Positions 27,443 to 40,800 of a stretch of DNA of 64,000 nt are shown here, piece by piece. The notes below the pieces were generated by a model. The model made no database searches and was not told the DNA's origin. It saw only the letters and a list, made by a program, of their open reading frames with translations. The position numbers were made by a program, and so were the translations under genes. This DNA comes from Brugia malayi (lineage: Eukaryota; Nematoda; Chromadorea; Rhabditida; Onchocercidae). Each line of letters starts with the position of its first letter. The first letter of the stretch is position 1. Location of the stretch: contig NW_025062475.1 in assembly GCF_000002995.4 (NCBI RefSeq), positions 1,178,001 to 1,242,000 on the forward strand, read 5' to 3'.

Positions 27443-29659
27443 GCACATTAATAATGATAACAACAATAATAGTAATAATAATAATAACATAATAGAAATG
27501 ATTAATAATAATGGTAATAATAATAATAATATAATAGCAATGAATAACAATAATAATAGCATATTAGCAATGATTAATAATGATAACAGTAATAATAGTA
27601 ATAGTAATAATAATAACATAATAGCAATGATTAATAATGATAATAATAATAATGGCAATAATAAAAACTAATAATAATGGTAATAACAATAGCAATGACT
27701 AACAATAATAATAATAACATAATAGCAATGACTAATAATAATAGTAGTAAAATTAATAATAATAATAATAACAAATAAAAATGACTGAATAATATAAAAT
27801 AATATAATAACGACTAATAATAGTGATAATAATGACAACAACAATGATAATAATAATAATAAGCATAAGCAAATTCCATTATAATTAGTTGTATAATTTA
27901 ACAAATGCATAATTTGCACTTTGAATTTTGAAGTTTAATTACGAATATTATCTTTTTTAGCAGAAAAAAAATATTTTTTTTTTTGCTTTCAAATAAAAAA
28001 TGATTAGTATAATTAATGTTTGATGGGTGAAAAATTTTTAACATAAAATGAAAATTGCATAGCTATGAAAAATTTTGCAAATCTTTTAAGTAAGGAAAGA
28101 AACAAAAGGAAGACCATATCAAAATATCGTGTAATGATGATGCATTTTAAAAAAAAGATGAAATTGTCGAAATAGAAAAGAGAAAAGATGAAAGAGAACG
28201 AGAAAGAAAGAGAAAAAGATAAAAAGTTTAGAAAAGAAAGTGGAACATTTTATTTTTTGATGTAGAATTAATTATTAACAAAACTTTAGAGCGAAACAAA
28301 ATGGCAAATTTAATAAGCTTTAAAAATGCAACCATTGAAGCTATCAAATTGTTTGTTTAAGAAATGAAATTTTTGTTTTACTTTAAATTTGACTTCTAAA
28401 AGACAAAATTTAAAAATAAAATTTTAAGTGGAATCAATAAATGAATTATATGAGATAAAAAAAAGATATTTTAAAGTTTTACAAACAATCAAAAAATATT
28501 TTAAATGAAATTTTGATGCTAACATAAAAAAATATTCACATTACATTATAAATGCGCGCATCTTTTCGTCTTTTTTAGTTAATTTTTCATTAGTAAAATT
28601 TTATTTTAATTTTATTATATTATCAAAAATTAGCAAATGGAAGATTAATTGTATGTCAATGATAATTGAACAATTAAAAATTTAATAATTCATATTTGTT
28701 TAATGAAACATTCATGAATTAACAATTCATTTATCATATTCTTTTTAAATTTTTGAAAAATGTTCAAAATATATTTTCATTGAAAATGAATAATTCAAAT
28801 GTTAAAATTAAATCGAAAAATTATGAATGAAAAAATGCTATGTTAATTATTAAACATAACAAATTTCCCAATTAAACCTTTTTTTTTTTTTTCAACATGT
28901 ACAAATTAAATGATTTTAATAATATTTTATAGTTTAAATTTTTTTTTTCAACATACACAAATTAATTAAATTATAATAATGTTTAAATTTTATTTAATAT
29001 TCAAAATTTCAAATTTTTTACCATTTTAATTTTTTTTTTTTTTTTTTTTTGCAAATAATATTTTGAACTTTTTTTTTTTTTGATTTATTGCATGGATAGT
29101 TCATTTTCTTCATTTCATGATTTATTATTTTAGATAGTTTTTCTTTTTTTTTTTTTTTTTTTCGATTCTTTGATTTATTACATGGATAGTCATTTTTGTT
29201 TGAATTTGAGTGCAATAGAATAAAAATGAGATTTATTTTATGCCATAGAGAGTTTCAAATATTTTCAGAATAACGATGAACGTGTACAAGTCAGACGTAT
29301 ATCATTGGCTGAATTTACGGGACTCGAAAGTTACGTTAGTGAAAAAAAAAAGTAAACAATATTTTCATTTTTTTGTTTTTTTTTTTTTTTTACCTTTAAT
29401 TAATTTTTGAAAAGGTAAGCAAAATAATGAAAATTTTATGCAACACACCCACACACATACATGTGAGAATAATTTCTACAATTTTTTACAGTTTTTGAAA
29501 TAATTTAAAATATTTGAATGATTTTTGAATACATTTTGTAAAATAAAATAGTAAAAAAATATATATATATACTGATACATTTTATTAAAAAAAAAAAACT
29601 TTTAGTACAGAAAGTATTGGTTAATTACTTACTTACTTATTTACTTTATTTGTTAAATG

Positions 29660-29693
<34 letters not shown>

Positions 29694-32600
29694 TTAAATA
29701 AATTTTTGAAAATGATGAAAATCAAATTTGTTACCAATCAAATTTCAAGTGTCTGAAGAAAAAAGGAAGAAATTTTAAATGATCAAAAGTAAGGAAATAA
29801 TAAAATTGCAAACAATATGGACTAAAAAATAATAATTGTAACAATTGTGTCACTTTTAGTTATAATGAAAGATAAATTAAACTGAAATTATAATTTTAAA
29901 CAAATTGAAAGAAATTAGTATTATTACTAAGTAATAAAAAAATTATAATAAATTTAAAAAATAATATTAAAGCATGCAAAAAAAGAAAAAAAAAAACAAG
30001 TAAAACTGAATTAGTGATTAATTATCAGTTTATTTTCTATAAGTTATCTTGTTAAAGTAAATTTTGATATGCAGATATATATACTTTTTAAATGATCGAT
30101 TATTATCATTTATCAATTGATCAAATCATAAATAAACAAAATTGTTTACTAATGACTTATAATTTTAGTAACATTTTAACGAATTCGTTAATGAGTAAAT
30201 GTATGCATGCATGCAAAGTGATGACTGCATTTTTGATTAACTTTTACTACTTTTCTTACTTTTTGTTTATCATTAATTATTAAGTTACTAATTGAACCTC
30301 AATTAGATAAATGATGAATTTACTCTGTAAAATTTTTAACATAATATCTGCATTGCATAATTCTTGAATTATTGTTAATTGATTCGATCTTTAATTTAAA
30401 ATAAAAGATAAATTATAAAATTTTTTAAACAAAATTATAAAAAAAAAAAACGATTAACTTCTATTAGACAATCATATTATTATTTTATTACGATTATACA
30501 ATTTATTTGATTACATTAATTATAATTTTCTTATTCCAAAATAAAATTTGGACTATTGATGGTTATCACTGTAAAATCATTTTCATCAAAAGAAATTTCT
30601 ATTTTTTTTTTTAAAATTTCTTTTTTTTTTTCTTTATCGGAGTTTATCAGACTTATTTGATAATAAACAAAAGCTTCATATATTTATAGGAAAATGTTGA
30701 ACTCAGTTGAACTGAAATAACAAAGTGTAAACATTCAGAACTTAATTGAACTGAAATAACAAAGAGTAAACATTCAGAACTTAATTGAACTGAAATAACA
30801 AAGAGTAAACATTCAGAACTTAATTGAACTGAAATAACAAAGAGAAAACAATCAGAACTAATTGGTTGTTATTATTGGAGATAATTTCATTTTTAATAGT
30901 TGGAGAATAATTATTTTTATTGATTTGTTATTTTTGCATTTTTGGTGTTTGGCTTTTTTATGATAGCTTATGAGTTTAACAATGATTGTTTACTTTGATG
31001 TATAAAACATTAACGTAAGTTCAAAAAATTATATGAGAATGACACTGAGACCATATGATAAAATTACTTGCAGCATATTTTTTAAATTATCTATGTAATA
31101 TCAGTAAAATTTAAAAGAAAAAAATAAATATCTTAATTACTTTTAATTACGAAAAAAAGGTAACTGAGAATTAAAAATGATACTAAAATTTGCATTAAGC
31201 TGAAGAAATTAGCTTTTTAAAATTAATGTAAACAAGATGCATTTCATTTTTATGATTAAACGAAATTTATCCAACTTTTTTTCGGCATTTAGCTGAAATT
31301 TATTCGATTTTTTGATTATAATTGAAGTAGTATCATGAATAAATTAAGAACTGATAAATTAGACATTTCATATAATTTTCACATTATAGTAACATTCGCG
31401 TTATCATTTCACTATCAACTAGAATTGTATCATTATTATGTATTTTTGTTAATATAGCTAATTAGCATATTATTCAATGTTATTTATAATTATTGTAATA
31501 TTATTTTAAATTTGTATTATTATCATTACAACAATTATCAATCCTTTATTGTTATTTAATTGTTTCCATGTTAGATTACATTAAAATTTCAATTATAGTT
31601 AGTTGTTTACCTTTTATCTTAAATTTACTTGCTAATAATTTATTACGAACAAACAGAATTTATAATTTACGCAGTATTTTTCCTCATTTACAAATCAGAA
31701 TTATTGCTTACATTGCTTTTAAAATAATGTTTGCTTTCTTTTTTTTTCAACCTATTTTGTTTATTTATCGTTTTTTTCTTCTAAGTTTTAAAAGTTTTCA
31801 ATATTAGAGTTACTTTCAGGCAACAAGATTCGATGTCACCGGAAACAAACATAGATTTTCAGAAAAATTGTCAATCATCAGTAAGTCTAATTGATACATA
31901 CAGTAATCGACGTCGTCCAATTGTTAGTAATACTTTTGATGATATCAAATGCACCGAACTACGAAAAGTACCCGAAAATGAGTTAACAAATAAGCCAGAG
32001 CAGATCAATTTTCATGACATTAGTGAAAGGTTAGAAGTTATTTTTAAAAATACAATTGTTATAAGAATTTTTTAATTTGCTTTTTTTTTTTTTTTTTTTT
32101 TTTTGGTATTTCTACAGTTTAAAAATCAGAGAAAAAAAAAAGAAAAAACTGATTAAAGAAAATTTTGGAAAATTTTTAAAATAAAGCTTTTAAACAAATT
32201 TTACCAATAATTTAGCACATGTAATGCAAAATTGAAGATTTCAAATTTCAGAAAAAAAAGTGTTAAATATTTTTTAGAGTGGAAAATTTACGAAAACAAC
32301 TTGAAAAAGCAATGAATGATTTGCCGAATCAATCACCAAGAAAATCGTTTGATTCCGAAAATGAAAAAACTGAACTATTAAAGGAAAGTCGAAAACTTGC
32401 TGGAGCTTGTAAAGTTTGTTTTGTTATTTTTAACAATTACGGATTTGGAGAAGAATAAAATAAAGGAATTAAATAAACTTTGTAAAATTTTTGACAAAAA
32501 AAAAAATTTTAGTCATTAAGATTTATCTTTTGAATTTTAACATCTAAAGTCTTCAATACCTTATCAATATCACGAAACTAAAACAATCCAAATTTTATCA

Positions 32601-33678
32601 GGTAAGAAGCATATCCTAGAGGTAATAAAGTTTATATAGTTTCTAATAGATAAAAGTTGGAGATGTTTAAGTATTTGTAATGTACTATGAAATCAAACTT
32701 GTTGAAAGCAATAGTACAGTTTCAGAAGATTATTCTATAGTGAGAAATCTTCACTGCAATTTTCTTCTTAATTTTATAGACTGAAGCTTAAACTGATGAA
32801 AATTTCTAGAATTAGCTTAAGTATACCGTTTCTTATTTCCATATAATCTACCGTATCATTACCATATGAACAAATGTATGCTGGGTTCACATACGGTATA
32901 AATACGGTAATGTAAATACAGTATACAATTTTAGACAATGCTGCTTGAAATAAACGATATGGGAAATGGAAAATATTGGTCACAAATTATTGATGAAGTA
33001 TTGGAAGCAGCTGAAGCAGTAACACATATAACGGAACGAATGATTCAAAAATCAAATTCGATCTTTCAAGCACAATTAATGACCACAAAAACTGAACAGG
33101 TCAATAAGAGATGAATGATAAAAAATGCTCTTTTTAATTTTAGATTATTCTAGAATTAACCAATTACTAATCTGTAATTACTGTTAGGATGCAAGTATCT
33201 GTCAAAATTTTAGTCTGAAGAATTGCAAAAGATAGATGAAAAATATGCTATAATTCTCACTTTTTTTTCTCTCTCTCTTTATTATTGAATTAATTTGAAT
33301 ATCAACTCAAAAACTGCCACAATAAATATTATAATATCATTTATTATGTTACTATTACAAACATTTACGTGAAATAATTTTAATCATTTGTATAGTATTT
33401 AAATACTGCCCGTCCAATAATTTGATTAAAAATTGAGTTATTTTTGTTTTAGACGAAAATATGTCCAAGTTATTACATTAATTTCGATATAATCTTTTTT
33501 ACAAAATTTATTTAGATGGAATAAATTGTTGCAGATGCTTAAATCACTTGTGGAGGTATTACAAAGTATCGAAAAGGCACAAGCAAAAGATGGTGACAGC
33601 ATGAAATTGTTGACAGCACGAAGTACAACATTAACAGCAAACGTAAGACAATTGCTGTCAACTGTATCACATGTATAA
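23954..33678 (+). CDS. Six-exon, 266-residue helical protein of unknown family
   Basis: The exons are 23954-24016, 29269-29351, 31820-32029, 32278-32413, 32935-33099 and 33535-33678. Phases agree at all five junctions and the total is 801 bases including TAA. I do not recognise the family. The N-terminal third is polar; residues 30-33 (RRIS) form a basic-directed kinase site, followed by LAEFTGLESYV. From about residue 115 it is helical: ERVENLRKQLEKAM looks like a coiled coil, then exons 4-6 (LLKESRKLAGACK, EVLEAAEAVTHITERM, SIFQAQLMTTK, MKLLTARSTTLTANVRQLL) read as amphipathic helices. The layout suggests a helical bundle such as those at the C-termini of focal-adhesion adaptors; that is only an analogy. 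No signal peptide or membrane segment is seen. An AATAAA at 33728-33733 lies 50 bases after the stop. The 5.2 kb first intron makes exon 1 the least certain; exons 3-6 are firm. Confidence 0.75.
24017..29268 (+). other. Large first intron of the plus-strand gene
   Basis: Donor CAG/GTTGTC, acceptor TATTTTCAG. It holds poly-A/T runs, a CT tract at 26187-26253 and the TAA-rich microsatellite at 27404-27860. A 13-base segment near 24418 has splice-like edges but would shift the frame. I see no other coding exon. Confidence 0.55.
27404..27860. repeat. Imperfect AAT/TAA microsatellite array
   Basis: About 450 bases made almost only of AATAAT with interruptions such as AATAGCAATGA and AATGATAACA that recur irregularly. 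On the minus strand it yields Leu- and Tyr-rich open frames that have no coding meaning. Confidence 0.9.
30700..30862. repeat. 39-bp tandem repeat, about 4 copies
   Basis: The unit contains AACTTAATTGAACTGAAATA followed by ACAAAGAGTAAACATTCAG. Copies start at 30739 and 30778 with an exact 39-bp period, with a diverged copy on each side. It lies in an intron of the plus-strand gene. Confidence 0.85.
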
Positions 33679-34800
33679 ATTACACATCCTGTGCATCTTG
33701 TTTATTCCTATAAAATTTGTAGATAGAAATAAAGTTTGTATTCATTGTAACACTGTAGCATTCGACCATTACTGTAATTCTGAAATGTTACGGTAGTGTC
33801 TACCAATATATTTGAGAAAGTGTTACGAATTTGCATTGAAAGGAATAACATTTACCAAAGCTATGCGAAAAATTGTTATTTCTTTCTTCTTTGAAGTGTG
33901 CATTTATAAAGATGACTGTGGAATATGTGATTGATATCAAATATTTGGGTGAGAATTGCAGGATCTTTTTTTTTTTTTTTTTTTTGTAAACTTCAAATGT
34001 TAATTGATAAGAAACTTGACTCAGGAATTCAGACGATAAATTTCATTTTGTATTGGAAATCTGTTTAAAAAAAATACATTAATATGAATCTAAAATGATT
34101 GACTGAACTGATGAGGTACAATAGAAGAAACAAAACTTTTGAAAAAAAAGAAAAGATTATGAATTCGACAATTTAGAATCCTTTTCAATATTTCTAAAAA
34201 AGGAAAGGAAAGAAACCCGTAATAATTTTGAAACAGAGAAAAACATAAGTGTAAATAGGCAAATGTTGTGAGCACACAATTAACTTTTTTTTTTTCATGA
34301 TTTCTCACATCATATTTTACCTGGATCGATTAAAAATAGAAAATATACTCCAGTAAACAAAAAAAAAAAAAAAAAAAAAAGGCTAAGAATTAACAACAAA
34401 CTTAAAGGTTCGCAAATTTTTTCGAAATACATCGGAATCAGAAGATCTTCTCTGCAAACTTCAAATCTGCCCATTCTTTCAATCTTTTGCTTCCATCGTC
34501 AAACAGCAAAAGTTTTAAAGACAAAGCAGTGCTGAAGCCTTTTGGAATTCTTTGGAAGATAAGAAAAACGAAAAGAACTACGAAAGATTTCACCACTTCC
34601 CCATCTCTTTTGTCTACTGTTAAGAAAACTGAAGGCCATTTAACTGCTAATACAATTAGACTAATGTTCAATCAATTTAGCTGTACTATTCAATCATCGC
34701 TTACCAAATTTGGATGAACTATTCCGAAATCAGTCAACATTATTTACTACTTGGATCAGCGATAATGTCAATCAGATCACACCTATTGCTTGTATTGTGC
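33679..34800. other. Convergent 3' ends of the plus-strand gene and mml-1
   Basis: The two stops, plus TAA at 33676-33678 and minus TAG at 34803-34801, face each other about 1.1 kb apart, so both 3' UTRs lie here. The part 34430-34720 is less AT-rich and has open frames of about 76 codons on both strands (34487-34717 plus, 34671-34438 minus). Neither shows a domain or convincing splice sites, so I read it as UTR sequence. Confidence 0.5.
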
Positions 34801-37800
34801 CTATTGCGACAATTCTCTTTGAATGCATTCCTGCAATGCATTCGGATCGTTCAACATACCGGCGTGTGTCGCCAAATATACTAACAGCGACGAAGCATTA
34901 GCTCTTACAGTGGACAATTGGAAATTTGTCTGCAACCAGTCACTTGTTTCAGCCAAGGCTCTATTCGACGGTAACTGACTAAGTCTTTCGATCAGTGTCT
35001 CCGTTAATGGTTGCATCATTTTGGCCATCTAAAAATTTTACATCAGAATCACAAGCATACATACATTAAATCATAAATATTTGTCTTAAACTGCCAACAT
35101 CAAAAATCATTAGCACTAATATGTGACATAATTTACATACGTGATCTCAATCAGAAGGGAGAAGTCACGTACGTGATCTAAGTCAGAAGGGAAAAAAATT
35201 GTTCTCAAAAGAATCTTAGCACAAAATATCATCAAAATTTTCACTATTTTATTTCGAATTAAATTTTTCTACATCACACGTGGAAGTGAACTACTTGCAA
35301 AACTTACAACCCAAAAACGGTAATCTTGACGTGTTCTTTCTTTTGTATATCTTTCCAAAAACTGTTCCATCTCAGCTTTCTGACTGATCGTACTTACAGC
35401 AGTTCGTGATGATGACGGTAAAGAGGCTTGGAGTGATCTACAAAATAAAAGTGAATTTTGAAGTGATAATAGATTGAATTTTTTACTATTTCTTCGATCC
35501 ATATTTTTAATCTTCAAAGTTAGACATGTTATAAGTTCACATATATTCATTTATCATACATAAACAAGCAAATAAATGAAAGAATATAAATGAAAGAAAA
35601 TTATTCTAAACAATCGCTAAGTGTAACTCGAAATAAACAGAAACATCATCAAATGATTACATCCAGATATAATCTATCAGCATTTACAAATTAAATTGAA
35701 AATAAAATATCTAGTCTACGTCATCCTCTGTAAAGAATTTTCTGCACTAAATTTAATTTTCAATTCGAATGAAGCAAAAGCAACAGAAAATACTAACACA
35801 ATTTTATCATTTAATCGTTGTATGCTCTGCTTCAGTTGTTTCGTTTTTTCTTCATTAAGCGCAATTTCAGCTTTCAGTTGTCGAATACGTTCAGCTGCGC
35901 GTGTTAAAACAATCGCATTTGTTGGTTTTGTACCACAACCATACAAATTTGGTAAGGAATTTAACAATTGTTCGAATCCATCTTTCAATGCACAACGTCT
36001 AAACGCGGAAATTTTTAGATAATTTGTATTTCTGGAAATAACAATTCAAGCTAATAAGCCTGGCCTGCCTAATATTAAAACTATTATAGTAAATTTAAAT
36101 TCCAGCAATTTAAGTATAACAATAACTTAAGCAGCACAACACATAAATTATTATTTGCAATTAAAGTAGACAATTCATTGATATTAAAATGAAATTGCTC
36201 TAATTTATGCATATATCTATCATACGTTTATGAAATAAAAATTTAACCTATTTTGTTCAGCATTTAAATGCAATATACGTTTCCTTTCTACCGGTTCAAT
36301 CGTACTATCTGCTGCAACACTCCTACAGCCACGCCTTAACAGAAAACTTCCATTGGTACTTGTTTGAAAGTTTTAAAAGTTTTTTCTAAACAAAATTTTT
36401 CTTTTCAAAACCAAAGTCAGAAATATTTAGTTGCATGTTTCTATTGTAAAGTAATATTTCACTTTTAAATTATTACAGTTTTACTTGTTCTTTTTGCATC
36501 GTATCCGCACAATTTCAACTGTTTTGCTTATATTTCAACTGTTTTGCTTATGCTCTAAATTCACATTATCATTTTAATCTCCTTACGACGCATATATTCC
36601 TGCACTAATGTAATCCTTCTTTCTTCACTTTTTCTAAATTATTACAGTTTTACTTGTTCTTTTTGCAATCGTATTCACTTTTTCTGATGGATAATGAATC
36701 TAATCGTCATAACATTCTCTGCTTTTGATTGATTTAATCTCAAATTCATTAAATTTCTTATGATCTCATATGCATTCTCAGTTATTTTTAAAATGATCGC
36801 TTCGCTAACACTTTCTCTCCTTTGTAATAGTAAAAAATTTCTCATACACTAACTTGTTCAAAACATATGGAAAGACTCAAGAATGCACTACTTTAATGTT
36901 AACTTATTCTAGTAATTTTAGTTTCAATTATTACCTTCTAATCATTAAAAAAGTATGTCATACTTTTGAACACGATGAATTCGCTCCTCTTTCTCATGTT
37001 CTTGTTTAATTGATGCTGTACTAGCAGAAAGAAGAGTACTTTGCTCATGTGATGATGATTCTGTCACTTTTGGTATTATTTGACTATTTTGTTGAGGATA
37101 AACAGGTTGTGGTATCAGAAGTGAATTTTGGCTAGCCGTATTTGCGGTTGATGGTAACTGCTGAAAACTCAATTTAATTATTTAAGTTGGAAAAAACAAC
37201 TTTGGTAAACAGCAAAAAAATTTTGTAAATTGAGAATTTAAACGAAGAAAAGAAAAGGTTGTACAGAAAAAAAAAGCATGTCAATTCGTTCTGAAATTTC
37301 TTTTATGTCAAAATTTCGACACAAGAAATTTCTCAATTTTGAAAAAAAAAAAAAAAAAAAAGGAAGAATAAAAACTAACCTTCCAAGCTCCATGTTCTGT
37401 TGAGTCAGTTGTAATTTCACGTGATAAAGAGCTTAACACGGTATTATTCCATCTTTCGGTTTCAAGTTTCAATGTATCAGTTGGAGCAGGAAAAATTTTT
37501 ATTGAATTTTTACTTGAAGTATTGATAAGATGTGTTTCAACAGTTGAAATAGTTGTTGGACTATTAACCGATAAAGATAATACTCCAGTAGTACTTGAGC
37601 TAGATGGACTAAGAACAATAGATGGAGTTGAAGGACTATTTAGCAAAGATGGAGTTGGAGTAGATGGAAAATTCATCCACCATGTCCTATTTGGTAGAAC
37701 TGATGAAGGAAATTGCATTGTGGTTGTAAGAAATTGTGGTACATAATCCAAATTTGATGAATCAGTTGTATAAGGCATTGTAGCAATTAAAGGTGTATGA

Positions 37801-40800
37801 TCATATGCTGCCTATAAAGAATATTTCTTTTAAATTTTGATTGAAATATTTAAAATAAAAATATAGTAAAATTGATGTCTAACTTTTTTATTGATTCTTT
37901 TCTAGTCAAAAAGCAACCTGTGAATATGTTGGCGCAGAAGAATTAGCAAGAAGAATTTGTGGCGATATACTAGATGACTGTCTTGTTGGTTGTTGCTGTT
38001 GCTGTTGTTGTTGTTGTTGTTGTTGCTGAGTTGGATTTGTAAAATTATTACTAAAAGTTGCTTCATATTCTTTTGGTGTACAAGGTGAAGTTGGTGAAAC
38101 ATTTGAAGCACCATAATTTCCAATTTCATCCAGCAATTGATCTGGTGGATCTGTAAAAAGGTTTTGTTAGAATTTAAAAAATGAAAGATAGTAGAGTTTA
38201 AATCATCATCTTGAAGTGTTTTTATTAAAATTAATAAAGTACTGCTGTCACTGTTTTAATTCAAATTCAGATATTACATTTTATTGTGAGAATTCAATAT
38301 AAATTTTTCTTCTATCATTCATCTAATTAAAACACAATCACAATCATACATAATCATTTTCATTGCAACGATGATTAATCTTATATATATATATAGATAG
38401 ATAGATAATTAGAAAATGATATTTTCAACATGATTTTTTAATTTAATCAGTATGCTATTTCCTGATTAAATTCCTCTTTTTTTTTTTTTTTGCCTTATTA
38501 CTTTATTTACTAATCTTTCTTCTTATCATTTCATAAGTGTTTGTAAAGCAATACACAAAATACAATGATAAAATGTTATGATTGCAATGGCATTAAATGA
38601 TATGTAATTTTCTTATACATTATTGTATACTTTATTCTAACTTTCTTCTCATACTATAATTGCAATTCCAATTCTTTTTGTTAGATGTTACCAGATAATT
38701 ATATAGTAATAAATTATGTTTTAAAAAAAAAAAGAAAAAAATTTAGTTTACCAAGAGATGCCATTATTTCTTCGATACTTGGTTGTAATGATAGCAGTCC
38801 GGGTTGCATCACATCAGCATTACATCCTTGTGCTAAATAATAATTAAAAGTAAGTCTAACATCAGATGAATCAATGAAATCTTTTTTTTTTTTCTTATTT
38901 TTACTTCTAATGAGAAAATCTTGTCCACATAAAGAAAATTATCTTTTATCAAAGTGCATGAAACTATAAAAATGTTCGCTGCTTGTTGTTAATCATTGAA
39001 AATTATGAAAAATGTTAAAAGTCATCTCATATTCTAATATGATGTAATTTAAAAGAAATTCCGGTAAACAAAAAAAAAGAAAGAAAGAAAAAGAAATGAA
39101 ATGAAAAGTCTCTCTCAGTGCCCTCCCATTTTCTGTATCTTTAACAATCAATAGCACATTAAACAGCAATGAATGTTGGTAAACGGTATAGAATCTAGAA
39201 AAAAAAAAAAAAAAACTGATAAAAATTTAACAAAATCTTAAAAGAGTTACTTATTTCTTTTGGATCTGGAAATGTATATGGTTGCATAAGGTTAGCAAAA
39301 AGTGTATCCGTAAATTCATTATCTAAATCATCCGTATCTGGTTGCTCAGCAGAAGAATTTTTTATCATTGAATTTTGTACAGCTAATTGTGGAACAGAAC
39401 TGATCTCCTGATTCCAACTGATACCCTAAATTTTATTTCATTTTATCATACCATTATTATCATCTATTAATTTTCTATGTTTAAACAAATTTTTGACTTT
39501 CTCAACAACTCATTAAATCATTCATCTTCTTAATGATTAATTTGTAATATTTGAAGTCATTTGTTCATTTGAAATTGAAAAAAACAAAAACAAAAAAACA
39601 AAACAAAAATGCAAAAATGCACGTTAACGGAAAAATTGTGTAAACAAATACCCTTCGTCGTCCTCTTCTTCGTGTTCTCGAATGACGCCATCGTTTATAC
39701 TGAGCTTTCAACGCATCCATACTTCTCTTCCAGTACATTCCTTCCACAACAGTACCCTGATATTGTTGATAAACTAGAATTTAAGTAAATAATGAAAGAG
39801 GGAAATTTCTTTTTGTTTTTTTTTAATCTTCTAAAAAATGAAATGAAATGAAATTTATCTAAGATAATCTTATCACTTAATCAATGCTAATAATAAGTTT
39901 CATCATTCAGAATTTCATTACCATTTAAATAAAAAACAAATAAATGGCCTAAATTTAATAAATACTAAAAATTTACCGTAAATTTAACATGTGTTGAATC
40001 ATCATCTGGTACAGTAAAATAACAGTATGGTGTTCTTCTTGATTTATCCTTATCAGGTCGCCGAACTGTAACATTTCAGTGTAACTATCAATAAAAATCA
40101 TCACATATTTTATAGTCATAAAATTTTCACAAAATTCCTTATCAGTTATCATTAACTGCATGAAAGTAGCTTAAATTTTAATTTTTCAAACAGTAAAATA
40201 TCTAATAAAATTTGAACTTTTTGACAGTCTGAAGAAGTATATGTAACATCTTGATAATATTACTATAATCTTACTGTTTCACAAACGGATAAATGATATT
40301 TCAAATAGATACTTATTTATATAATTTGAAATATCTAATAAAATGATAATTAAGAAAAAACAAAAAACAAAAAAAAAAATGATAAACATACATTCCATAT
40401 AGTATGCTCGCCAGATAACATTATTTAGACGTATTCGTTGTTTCCAATGTAATCGTAATCCTTTGAAATCTTTCCACTTTGGTGTCGTCATTTTACTGAA
40501 AATTAAATTATACAAAAATCAATTGATCATTTAATTATATATTATATACAGAAATGACTATAACTTTATTATGGTATCATTTCAAGGGAGAGAGAGAGAG
40601 AGAGGGAGAGGGAAAGGGAGAGAAGGAGAGAGAGACAAAAAGTTTTAGAAAACTAGTTTATCGAATTGCTCCATCCAAAAATTTACATCAATTCTTGAAT
40701 CACTTATTCATCAAATTATTCCGTACAAAATTTACATCAATTCTTGAATCACTTATTCATCAAATTATTCCGTACAAAATTTACATCAATTCTTGAATCA

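Noticed and set aside
27404..27919. Leu- and Tyr-rich open frames of 83-84 codons on the minus strand
   Set aside because: They are direct translations of the AAT/TAA microsatellite.
29667..29691. Long poly-A run as a possible retroposon tail
   Set aside because: Such runs occur throughout the window on both strands and no duplicated target site or body sequence was seen beside this one.
34438..34717. Overlapping 76-77 codon frames on both strands between the two gene ends
   Set aside because: No domain or splice sites; position fits 3' UTR sequence of mml-1.
35696..37746. Plus-strand open frames at 35696-36022 and 37522-37746
   Set aside because: They are antisense shadows of mml-1 exons 13 and 10.
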